DNA of 6,669 bases, taken from contig CADBLW010000183.1 in assembly GCA_902795625.1 (NCBI GenBank), positions 1 through 6,669 on the forward strand, given 5' to 3'. The notes beneath the pieces are model-generated. The model did not search any database, had not been told where the DNA came from, and saw only the letters and a list, made by a program, of their open reading frames with translations. Below, in pieces: positions 1 through 5,221 of the stretch; within the stretch, counting starts at the first letter, position 1, and each line of letters opens with the position of its first letter. Source of the stretch: an uncultured Lachnospiraceae bacterium (lineage in GTDB: Bacteria; Bacillota; Clostridia; Lachnospirales; Lachnospiraceae). A program made the translations under genes and the position numbers.

Positions 1-1
1 G

Positions 2-535
2 CTCCAGTACGGACGCTATGCACAGATCAGATTTGATCACAATACGGATAATCTTCCTCCGGTCGATCCGGAAGCACCTGCATTGACTGTAATCCCGGAT
101 GCATATGCAGCTAGCGGGGATCCGACGGATTTCAGCAGCTACATCGCAAAGTTCGAGGCGAAAATCGAGATGGCTGATTCGGTTTGCATGAACATTTATC
201 TGACACCGGCGAGCGGATACAGCATCAATGATTTTGTTATTACTGTAACGGATGCGGAAGGAAACGTATACACGGATGTTTCGACGCCGGTGCTGGCAGG
301 CACAAAGTACGCATTCCGGATCAAGGGCATCCTTTCCTTTGAGATGGATCTTGACTTCCACATCACAATCGCGTTGAAGAGTGATCCGACCAAGACGGCA
401 ACATGGACAAGATCGTTGATCACTTGCGCATATGAGAATTATCAGGCAGCAACGACGGATGCCCGCCGCAACCTGATGATGGCACTGTATCAGTATTTCC
501 TTGCATCGAAAGAAAGATTCGTGGGAAATGACTAA
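2..535 (+). CDS. Partial surface/adhesin-like protein, C-terminal 177 residues
   Basis: The frame is open from the first bases of the window, so this is the 3' end of a longer gene and not a short gene starting at the in-frame TTG at 83. It ends with TAA at 533-535. After a Pro/Asp-rich link (PPVDPEAPALTVIPD) comes a beta-rich, Thr/Asp-rich stretch with alternating hydrophobics (FVITVTDAEGNVYTDV, YAFRIKGI), typical of extracellular Ig-like or carbohydrate-binding modules. The last 35 residues turn helical (DARRNLMMALYQYFLASKE). From memory, large surface proteins of Lachnospiraceae often end with a similar NLxxALYxYxxAA helix; this was not checked by search. There is no LPxTG motif or membrane anchor at the C-terminus. 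The hairpin at 574-609 closes the transcript. Function is unknown; an extracellular or cell-surface location is inferred. That the frame is coding is fairly sure, the product name is not. Confidence 0.75.
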   Translation, partial: LQYGRYAQIRFDHNTDNLPPVDPEAPALTVIPDAYAASGDPTDFSSYIAKFEAKIEMADSVCMNIYLTPASGYSINDFVITVTDAEGNVYTDVSTPVLAGTKYAFRIKGILSFEMDLDFHITIALKSDPTKTATWTRSLITCAYENYQAATTDARRNLMMALYQYFLASKERFVGND

Positions 536-573
536 AAAATGACAAGACCTTAAAAACAAAACAGAATTAAAGC

Positions 574-613
574 ATTACCCCGGAGACGCATGCGTGTCTC
601 CGGGGTAATCTTT
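574..613 (+). terminator. Hairpin terminator after the first gene
   Basis: Bases 574-589 pair with 594-609 (16 pairs including one G-T, core CCCCGGAGAC / GTCTCCGGGG) around a 4-base loop. A weak T-rich tail (CTTTA) follows, with a second T-run at 623-628. It lies 39 bases after the stop codon. The stem is very strong, but the T-tract is poor for an intrinsic terminator. Confidence 0.75.
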
Positions 614-729
614 AGCGCTCATTCTTTTTCGTATATAATTGATAAACGATTATACATCAACGATTGTATACTCAAAAAAAATATTATTATGTGCTTGTAA
701 ATGCGTTATAATAATGCATATATAAGTTC

Positions 730-759
730 TTGACAGCAGGCAAAGAACAGTGATATACT
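730..759 (+). promoter_or_regulatory. Sigma-A-type promoter of the 31-codon gene
   Basis: TTGACA at 730-735 is followed after 18 bases by TATACT at 754-759, with an extended -10 TG at 751-752. Transcription should start near 766. This is the best promoter match upstream of the small gene at 977 and implies a leader of about 210 bases. A weaker overlapping candidate (TTGTAA 695-700, 18 bases, TATATA 719-724) lies just upstream. Confidence 0.75.
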
Positions 760-765
760 AGTATT

Positions 766-976
766 CGTACAGTTATGTCTGTTTGTCAGATGAAAACCAC
801 ATTATATTGGGAATGAGCGTATAAGCTGAGAACAATTGATGATGGCACTGTACAGGTGTTATATGGGTTGAAGAAGAGACTCAGTGGTTTTGTGGTACAC
901 AATCAAAATGATTCTATCCGTGAAGAAGTATCAGATGCTTCTTTATGGTTAGAAAAAAAGAAAGGAGGCTTTCCCA
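766..976 (+). promoter_or_regulatory. Long 5' leader of the 31-codon gene
   Basis: About 210 bases separate the predicted transcription start from the ATG at 977, unusually long for a 31-codon gene. The leader contains a small hairpin, AATCA/TGATT (901-905/909-913), and a longer one at 921-945. The longer one pairs AAGAAG 923-928 with CTTCTT 938-943 and extends to about 10 pairs with wobbles around loop TCAGA; it ends 15 bases before the ribosome site. The leader also contains an interrupted reading frame (790-990) and the palindrome CTGTACAG at 848-855. It matches no riboswitch class that I recognise. A regulatory role is inference. Confidence 0.4.
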
Positions 977-990
977 ATGGAGAAGTTTGA
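790..990 (+). pseudogene. Possible decayed small reading frame within the leader
   Basis: From ATG 790 the frame reads MKTTLYWE, meets TGA at 814-816, then stays open for 57 codons to TGA 988-990, overlapping the start of the 31-codon gene in another frame. The open part is protein-like in composition (ids such as DDGTVQVLYGLKKR and NDSIREEVSDASLWLEKKK). There is no ribosome site before ATG 790 and no ATG after the TGA. It may be a remnant of a small gene, or simply non-coding leader open by chance. I recognise no family. The call is weak and is kept because the region is otherwise unexplained. Confidence 0.2.
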
Positions 991-1072
991 AATGCCGCGC
1001 GTTGAGGTTATCAACCTTGAGGATGCAGACATCATCACTCAAAGTGGTTTTCAGTGCAGGGCTGAGGATTGA
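977..1072 (+). CDS. 31-residue peptide of unknown function
   Basis: ATG 977 to TGA 1070-1072 encodes 31 residues. The start is set by a full AAAGGAGG at 961-968 with 8 bases of spacing, the best ribosome site in the window. The gene has its own promoter (730-759) and a strong terminator (1089-1127), so it is a complete one-gene unit. The peptide is acidic: residues 4-11 are FEMPRVEV, residues 18-24 are DIITQSG, and Cys27 lies in a short polar tail (FQCRAED). There is no signal peptide and no membrane segment. From memory, short Clostridia proteins with an aromatic-x-x-P-x-x-E-V start and a D-(V/I)-I-T-x-S-G motif are frequent among unannotated genes, which would suit a leader-plus-tail peptide such as a RiPP precursor. 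No modification enzyme, protease or exporter is in the window, so that role is only a hypothesis. Alternatives are a small regulatory or structural protein. Confidence 0.7.
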   Translation: MEKFEMPRVEVINLEDADIITQSGFQCRAED

Positions 1073-1088
1073 TTGAGAAAGTCAACTA

Positions 1089-1127
1089 ATATAGCGGATA
1101 TCGCAAGATTTCCGCTATATTTTTTTT
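1089..1127 (+). terminator. Intrinsic terminator of the 31-codon gene
   Basis: ATATAGCGGA (1089-1098) pairs with TCCGCTATAT (1111-1120). A T-T mismatch follows, then three more pairs (ATC/GAT) closing a GCAA tetraloop at 1103-1106. Eight T follow (1120-1127). It begins 16 bases after the stop codon and is the most canonical terminator in the window. Confidence 0.92.
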
Positions 1128-1280
1128 GGTGGAAGAGACGGGTATGAGCAATACGACTAGGACATCATCGAAGGTGGGCTTTTAGATATAATTATAATAA
1201 TTCAAGCGTTAGCGTGCGAACCGTGTGATGAAACTGCATTCCACCCCAATTCCAAATCTGTGAACTTTCCTTGATTCACT

Positions 1281-1308
1281 TTACTTTTCCGTGGCTGTTT
1301 GTTAGAAT
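1281..1308 (+). promoter_or_regulatory. Extended -10 promoter of the lipoprotein gene
   Basis: TAGAAT at 1303-1308 is preceded by the extended -10 TG at 1300-1301. A weak -35 (TTACTT, 1281-1286) lies 16 bases before the -10. The start near 1315 leaves a leader of about 30 bases to ATG 1345 and would make the in-frame GTG at 1318 almost leaderless. Bases 1131-1280 hold nothing else that I can support. Confidence 0.55.
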
Positions 1309-1344
1309 GAAGGCGCTGTGCGAAAAGACAGCATGGAGGTAGTG

Positions 1345-2466
1345 ATGAAGAAGGGTATTATTTTCCTTGTGATGACGATGCTGGCGATCATGGCTTTGAC
1401 GGCCTGCGGCAGCAAGAATAATTCGACTAATACGACAGTGACGCCGGGGACGGCGACGCTCTCAACGAACCTGTATCATCCGTGCGGCGGGGAAGTGACG
1501 CTGGGGCAGTATAAGGGCCTCAAGTACACGATGGAGAGCGCAGAGGTTACGGAGGAGGATATTCAGAACCAGATCAAGCTTCTGCTGAAGAAGTATCCGA
1601 ACTACGCCAGGGATGATGCACACACGGACATGACCGTCAAGGAAGGCGATGTTGTAAACATTGACTATGTCGGCAAGGTTGCCGGTGTTGCATTTGACCG
1701 CGGAACTGCGACGGATCAGTATCTTGATATCGCGAACAATTCGTACATTCCCGGCTTTGCGTCTGCGCTGGTCGGCAAGACCATGGGCACGACGTTTGAC
1801 ATTGATGTGACGTTCCCGGAGTCGTATCCGAACAATCCCGAACTTGCGGGAGTGGATGCTGTGTTCACGATTACGCTGAACCATTTCGGCAAGGCGCTTG
1901 ACACGATCGATGATGCGTACGTTGCTAAATATGCATACACTGTCGCGACGACGGTGGATGGTTTGAAGACGTATTTCCGCGACAGACTTAAGGAGACGAA
2001 GGCAGAGGAAGTTGACGAGAAGATGTGGGATGCGTTGATCGGTATGGTGATCGACAATTCCGAGTTCAAGACGATCCTTCAGGAGGACGTGGATTATTAC
2101 TATGATCTCTCCACGGCGACTTTGCGGCAGTATGCCGCTTCGGCCGGAATGACAGAAGAGGAGCTCTATAATTATTACTACGGTAACGATGAGATGACCT
2201 ACGCTGAGTTCGTGCAGAAGTGCCGCGAGCAGGCGGAGCGCTCCGTGAAGGAGTTTATGGTGCTCCAGGCAATTGTGAAGGCGGAAAATATTACCTTCAC
2301 CGCAGATGAGTACGCGAAGGCGGCGGAGGAGTACCGTCTGGCTGTCGGAGCTTCGACTATTGAGGCTATGGAGAATAACTACGGCAAGGAATACATCGAG
2401 TATTGTGTCCTGAATGATAAGGCGCTCGATCTGATCCACGACAGCGCAGAGATTACACAGCCGTAA
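1345..2466 (+). CDS. Trigger-factor-like FKBP-type peptidyl-prolyl isomerase lipoprotein
   Basis: The protein has 373 residues. ATG 1345 is chosen because GGAGGT (1335-1340) lies just upstream and because MKKGIIF gives a normal signal peptide; the in-frame GTG 1318 and ATG 1333 lie before or on that site. Residues 1-20 are a signal peptide with lipobox LTAC, so Cys21 should be lipidated and the protein held on the outer face of the membrane. A Ser/Thr/Asn linker follows. Residues about 96-171 form an FKBP domain: DVVNIDYVGK (102-111), YIPGFASALVGKTMG (124-138), FPESY (147-151) and ELAGVDAVFTITL (156-168), the order seen in trigger factor. Residues 172-373 are helical and charged, like the trigger factor C-terminal chaperone region. 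The N-terminal ribosome-binding domain is absent. The likely role is folding of exported proteins, analogous to PrsA. It is transcribed alone and ends before a shared terminator. Confidence 0.9.
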   Translation: MKKGIIFLVMTMLAIMALTACGSKNNSTNTTVTPGTATLSTNLYHPCGGEVTLGQYKGLKYTMESAEVTEEDIQNQIKLLLKKYPNYARDDAHTDMTVKEGDVVNIDYVGKVAGVAFDRGTATDQYLDIANNSYIPGFASALVGKTMGTTFDIDVTFPESYPNNPELAGVDAVFTITLNHFGKALDTIDDAYVAKYAYTVATTVDGLKTYFRDRLKETKAEEVDEKMWDALIGMVIDNSEFKTILQEDVDYYYDLSTATLRQYAASAGMTEEELYNYYYGNDEMTYAEFVQKCREQAERSVKEFMVLQAIVKAENITFTADEYAKAAEEYRLAVGASTIEAMENNYGKEYIEYCVLNDKALDLIHDSAEITQP

Positions 2467-2555
2467 GGAATCACCCGGCACAATAACAGGTATGTCCTGA
2501 GGAATCGGCCGGCCGGCGGAAACCATGCGACCGGTAACAAGGGTATAACATATTG

Positions 2556-2598
2556 AAAAAACGGGAGCCGTGCTGCAATGACAGCACGGCTCCTTTTT
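2556..2598. terminator. Bidirectional terminator between convergent genes
   Basis: GGAGCCGTGCTG (2564-2575) pairs perfectly with CAGCACGGCTCC (2582-2593) around a 6-base loop. T5 (2594-2598) follows on the plus strand, and A6 (2556-2561) precedes the stem, giving a T6 tail on the minus strand. It serves the lipoprotein gene from the left and the araC-type gene from the right. Bases 2467-2555 and 2599-2705 show no gene; CGGCCGGCCG at about 2507-2518 is a short GC palindrome. Confidence 0.9.
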
Positions 2599-2705
2599 GC
2601 GATTGATTGCGGTTGGGAACACGTTCCTGAAGTTTGCTGCGTTTTGACCGTATTTACAAATCTCCCGGTCTATTACGCTTCAGTTACCGGAGTACGTCGC
2701 CGGGC

Positions 2706-3575
2706 TCACTGTTGCCTCGACTGCAGCTTGTACTGCTTCGGGGTCACGCCCTTCCATTTTTTGAAGACCTTAATGAGGTGGCTGCAGTCCGCGAAGCCGG
2801 TCTCCATGCTGATCCCGGTCAGATCGGCGTCGGTGAAGAGAAGCAGGTTCTCGGCCTTGCTGACACGGACCAGCTCGATGTACTCCTTGCAGCTGCGCCC
2901 GTACATCTGCTTGAACTTCAGCGCGAAGTTCGAGTAGCTCATACCGCAGCGGCGGGCGAGATTTTCCACGAGGAGCGGCTCGGCGGAGTGCTCATCGATG
3001 AACTCCACGATGGAATCGATGCCTTCGCTGCCGGTTGCGCGCCCGGCGCCGGCGTGGATGCCCTGGGACTGCCAGATGCGCGCCAGGCATACCATGAGCT
3101 CGCACAGGCTGGCGTAGACCATGAGGTCACTGCCGTAGCGACGGTCCGACAGTTCGCGGATGCACGTGTCAAACACGCGCGAGAAGAGGGCGCCGTCAAT
3201 CGTGTCTGCGGGGAAAATGTAGGATGCCTGCGGGGAGCGCCTTGCCTGCTCCGCCACCGCTCGCAGATTGGGCGTGAAATTGCGGGAGCCCGTCAGGCGG
3301 CTTAAGTCAAATTTGATCACGCCGTAGCGGAACGGGGCGCGTGCGTCGGGAACCACGTTGTGGATCACCTGCGCGTGAAGAAACGCAAAATCTCCCTCGT
3401 TCAGCACGGCTGTGCGCTCGTTGCTCTCGATGCGCAGGCTGCCGGCCTCGACAAACAGGAGCTCCGCATAGTAGTGCCAGTGCGGCCGCGGGGGATCGTT
3501 TTTGTTGCGGCTGTCCACGCGGAAGGCTTCGTAGGGGGAATTGAGGGTGTCTATGTGTTCGTACAGTTGTGACAT
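2706..3575 (-). CDS. AraC/XylS-family transcriptional regulator with N-terminal cupin
   Basis: The protein has 289 residues, the usual size for cupin-type AraC regulators. ATG at 3575-3573 is preceded on the minus strand by AAGGAG with 6 bases of spacing. Residues about 28-95 form the sugar-sensing cupin: PHWHYYAELLFVEAG (31-45, with the paired His), LNEGDFAFLHAQVIHNV (58-74) and FRYGVIKFD (82-90). Residues about 185-285 carry two helix-turn-helix units: LLVENLARRCGMSYSNFALK (201-220), then DLTGISMETGFADCSHLIKV (241-260) followed by FKKWKGVTPKQY, the family signature. It is transcribed divergently from the GH130 gene 202 bases away, so by analogy with other pairs it probably activates that gene in response to a mannoside or its product. 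The ligand is inferred only. The gene is GC-rich (one 60-base line, 3001-3060, is 68 percent). Confidence 0.95.
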   Translation of the reverse strand: MSQLYEHIDTLNSPYEAFRVDSRNKNDPPRPHWHYYAELLFVEAGSLRIESNERTAVLNEGDFAFLHAQVIHNVVPDARAPFRYGVIKFDLSRLTGSRNFTPNLRAVAEQARRSPQASYIFPADTIDGALFSRVFDTCIRELSDRRYGSDLMVYASLCELMVCLARIWQSQGIHAGAGRATGSEGIDSIVEFIDEHSAEPLLVENLARRCGMSYSNFALKFKQMYGRSCKEYIELVRVSKAENLLLFTDADLTGISMETGFADCSHLIKVFKKWKGVTPKQYKLQSRQQ

Positions 3576-3617
3576 AGTGTACTCCTTAGAGAAACATACA
3601 ATTTTCCGTTCAATCTG

Positions 3618-3626
3618 ATTATATCA
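3618..3626 (-). promoter_or_regulatory. Extended -10 promoter of the araC-type gene
   Basis: Read on the minus strand, TGATATAAT gives a perfect TATAAT (3623-3618) with an extended TG. No good -35 is visible to its right. The start would fall near 3611, about 35 bases before the ATG. It sits within the upstream half of the opposing GH130 promoter. Confidence 0.6.
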
Positions 3627-3641
3627 AAGACAGTAGAGTAA

Positions 3642-3650
3642 TGCTATAGT
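3642..3650 (+). promoter_or_regulatory. Extended -10 promoter of the GH130 gene
   Basis: TGCTATAGT gives TATAGT at 3645-3650 with TG at 3642-3643. The -35 position (near 3622-3627) is poor and overlaps the opposing -10. That is typical of a promoter needing an activator, here plausibly the divergent AraC-type protein. The start near 3657 gives a leader of about 120 bases. Confidence 0.5.
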
Positions 3651-3659
3651 GAATGTGAG

Positions 3660-3762
3660 CTTCGGGAGGATTTTCCGAAGAACAACAAAGAGAAATGGGT
3701 AAAGTTGTAAAGAGATTTTGCAATTACCGTAGAATTGCCGTCCGATGCCGGCCGGAACGGCA
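3660..3762 (+). promoter_or_regulatory. Structured leader of the GH130 gene with two hairpins
   Basis: CTTCGG (3660-3665) pairs with CCGAAG (3675-3680) at the predicted transcript start. A stronger hairpin pairs TGCCGTCCG (3736-3744) with CGGAACGGCA (3753-3762), with one bulged A and loop 3745-3752. It ends 4 bases before the AGGAG ribosome site at 3767-3771. Either could be an operator or an RNA control element; no known class is recognised. Confidence 0.4.
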
Positions 3763-3777
3763 GAACAGGAGATTATT

Positions 3778-4758
3778 ATGATCATCGGAAACAATTTGAG
3801 CAATATGCCCTGGCAGGAGCGCCCTGCGGGCTGCACGGACCCGATCTGGCGTTACAGCGAGAACCCGATCGTGGGGAGACACGACATCCCCTCGGCGAAC
3901 AGTATATTTAACAGCGCTGTCATCGCGAAGGACGGCGCGTTCGTCGGTGTGTTCCGCAGCGACAACAAGGCGATGGAGCAGCAGCTGTTCCTCGGCGCCA
4001 GCAAGGACGCGATCCACTGGACCATCGAGCATGAGCCGCTTAAGCTGTACTGCGAGAAGACCGGCGAGTTTGTCGGCCTCGCGAACGGCTATGACCCGCG
4101 CGTGTGCTTCATTGAGGACCGCTACTATGTGACCTGGTGCGCGCCGTTTGAGGTGAACTACGGGCCGACCATCGGCGTGGCGTACTCCTATGACTTTAAG
4201 ACATTTTACAGGCTGCCGGATGCATACCTACCCTATAACCGCAACGGCGTGCTGTTTCCTCGTAAGGTGAACGGCAAATTCCTGATGTTCTCCCGGCCGT
4301 CCGACAACGGTCACACGCCCTTCGGCGAGATGTTCCTGTCGGAGAGCCCGGACATGGTTCATTGGGGCTGCCATCACCATGTAATGAGCCCCGGTGGCTG
4401 GGCTTGGACGAAGATTGGCGCCGGCCCGATCCCGATTGAACTCGATGAGGGCTGGCTTCTGATCTTCCACGGCGTCGGCACGACGTGCAACGGCATGATC
4501 TACTCCATCGGTGCGGCCATCCTTGACAAGGAGCGCCCGTGGATCGTCAAGAACCGCTGCAAGCCGTTCCTGCTTCATCCGGAGACGACGTACGAGTGCG
4601 TCGGCGATGTGCCGAATGTGTGCTTCCCGTGCGCAACGCTTCACGACGCCGCAACCGGCCGCATCGCCATCTACTACGGAGCCGCGGATACCGTTGTTGC
4701 ACTCGCATTTGCCCAGGTGGATGAGCTTGTGGCGTATATTAAGGAAAATTCTCTGTAA
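3778..4758 (+). CDS. GH130-family beta-mannoside phosphorylase (or related hydrolase)
   Basis: The protein has 326 residues, the usual length for GH130 enzymes. ATG 3778 is chosen because AGGAG (3767-3771) lies 6 bases upstream; the in-frame ATG 3745 is inside a hairpin and has no ribosome site. The chain shows the five-bladed propeller pattern of GH130: RYSENPIVGRHDIP (25-38), IFNSAVI (43-49), ANGYDPRVCFIEDRYYVTW (102-120), GVLFPRKVNGKFLMFSRPSD (157-176), GWLLIFHGVG near 225 and YECVGDVPNVCFPCATLHD near 282-300, then GRIAIYYGAADT. Asp106 in YDPR aligns with the proposed general acid. There is no signal peptide, so it is cytoplasmic. Family members transfer mannose from beta-1,4-mannosides (mannosylglucose, mannobiose, mannosyl-GlcNAc) to phosphate, giving mannose-1-phosphate; some are hydrolases. 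Exact substrate cannot be read from sequence. No transporter or epimerase gene is adjacent. Confidence 0.93.
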   Translation: MIIGNNLSNMPWQERPAGCTDPIWRYSENPIVGRHDIPSANSIFNSAVIAKDGAFVGVFRSDNKAMEQQLFLGASKDAIHWTIEHEPLKLYCEKTGEFVGLANGYDPRVCFIEDRYYVTWCAPFEVNYGPTIGVAYSYDFKTFYRLPDAYLPYNRNGVLFPRKVNGKFLMFSRPSDNGHTPFGEMFLSESPDMVHWGCHHHVMSPGGWAWTKIGAGPIPIELDEGWLLIFHGVGTTCNGMIYSIGAAILDKERPWIVKNRCKPFLLHPETTYECVGDVPNVCFPCATLHDAATGRIAIYYGAADTVVALAFAQVDELVAYIKENSL

Positions 4759-4778
4759 CACATCCAAACAGCTGACTG

Positions 4779-4799
4779 CTGTGGTTTATACGACCACAG
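4779..4799 (+). repeat. Weak hairpin just after the GH130 gene
   Basis: CTGTGGT (4779-4785) pairs with ACCACAG (4793-4799) around a 7-base loop, followed only by TTTGACTT. It lies 20 bases after the stop codon. It is a poor terminator alone but is the first of the palindromes running to 4940. Confidence 0.5.
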
Positions 4800-4816
4800 T
4801 TTGACTTCTCCCCCCA

Positions 4817-4850
4817 GACTCCCGTCCGTTTGCGAACGGGAGTCATTTTT
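4817..4850 (+). terminator. Intrinsic terminator of the GH130 gene
   Basis: GACTCCCGT (4817-4825) pairs with ACGGGAGTC (4836-4844). There is one mismatch, then two further pairs closing a TTTG loop. T5 follows at 4846-4850 after a single A. This is probably the true end of the GH130 transcript. Confidence 0.85.
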
Positions 4851-4880
4851 ATCAGGGACTCGGCCCTGATAAAAACGACT
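4841..4880. repeat. Long near-perfect inverted repeat overlapping the terminator
   Basis: TTTTTATCAGGG (4846-4857) pairs perfectly with CCCTGATAAAAA (4864-4875) around loop ACTCGG. After one mismatch, AGTC (4841-4844) also pairs with GACT (4877-4880), for 16 pairs in all. The outer AGTC is also part of the preceding terminator stem, so the two hairpins compete for it. Confidence 0.8.
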
Positions 4881-4894
4881 CTGAGAAGATCGCA

Positions 4895-4940
4895 GGCGCG
4901 GGCAGCTCGCGCCGCGGCAAGAACGCCGAAGGCGTTCTTG
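4895..4940. repeat. Two consecutive GC-rich hairpins
   Basis: GGCGCG (4895-4900) pairs with CGCGCC (4908-4913). Then CAAGAACGCC (4918-4927) pairs perfectly with GGCGTTCTTG (4931-4940) around a GAA loop. Neither has a usable T-run after it. They continue the palindrome series from 4779 and look like an extragenic repeat element, not a terminator. Confidence 0.7.
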
Positions 4941-5128
4941 ATTTAGGCATGTATCGGGAGCACAGGCAAATTGTTAAAAACCCGTTATTTTACGCGCAAA
5001 ACAGCGCTTTAAACTGTTAAAGTTGCGCACACAATTCAATAAATCAAGGGCAAATTCGTGCGTTTTGACAACATATGCGTCAGCATTTTCCGCGTTCAAA
5101 GAATATTAACAAATGCATCTCAACCGCA
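4941..5128. other. AT-rich intergenic stretch with nested inverted repeats
   Basis: No gene is visible on either strand. The notable structure is at 4994-5028: CTTTAA/TTAAAG (5007-5012/5017-5022) lies inside GCGCAA/TTGCGC (4994-4999/5023-5028), and AACAG/CTGTT (5000-5004/5014-5018) overlaps both. TTGACA at 5065-5070 has no matching -10. Confidence 0.5.
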
Positions 5129-5157
5129 TTGAATGGACCCATTGCATACGGTATAAT
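5129..5157 (+). promoter_or_regulatory. Sigma-A-type promoter of the CAP-domain gene
   Basis: TTGAAT (5129-5134) is followed after exactly 17 bases by a perfect TATAAT (5152-5157). The start near 5164 gives a leader of about 58 bases to ATG 5222. Confidence 0.82.
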
Positions 5158-5221
5158 TTCAATAACGGCAGTTGTTATGCCTGTCGGCGTTGAGTATTCC
5201 CTGAATAACACGGAGGTGCTT

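Noticed and set aside
814..816. In-frame TGA as a selenocysteine codon
   Set aside because: No selenoprotein family fits, the upstream start lacks a ribosome site, and I see no convincing bacterial SECIS hairpin just after the TGA.
1318..1344. Earlier GTG start for the lipoprotein
   Set aside because: It would add a charged stretch before the signal peptide, lies upstream of the ribosome site GGAGGT 1335-1340, and falls almost on the predicted transcription start.
1462..2622. Long open frame on the minus strand across the lipoprotein gene
   Set aside because: It runs antisense to a gene with clear domains, is rich in Arg/Ile/His/Leu without recognisable motifs, and crosses the shared terminator. 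It is a composition shadow.
2634..3305. Open plus-strand frames opposite the araC-type gene
   Set aside because: The minus strand shows an unmistakable AraC domain with its own ribosome site. The opposite frames have no ribosome site or family motif.
3745..3777. Earlier ATG start for the GH130 gene
   Set aside because: It sits in the loop of a stable hairpin without a ribosome site, while ATG 3778 has AGGAG at correct spacing.
5065..5070. TTGACA as the -35 of a second CAP gene promoter
   Set aside because: No -10-like hexamer lies 15-19 bases downstream. TTGAAT-17-TATAAT at 5129-5157 is far better.
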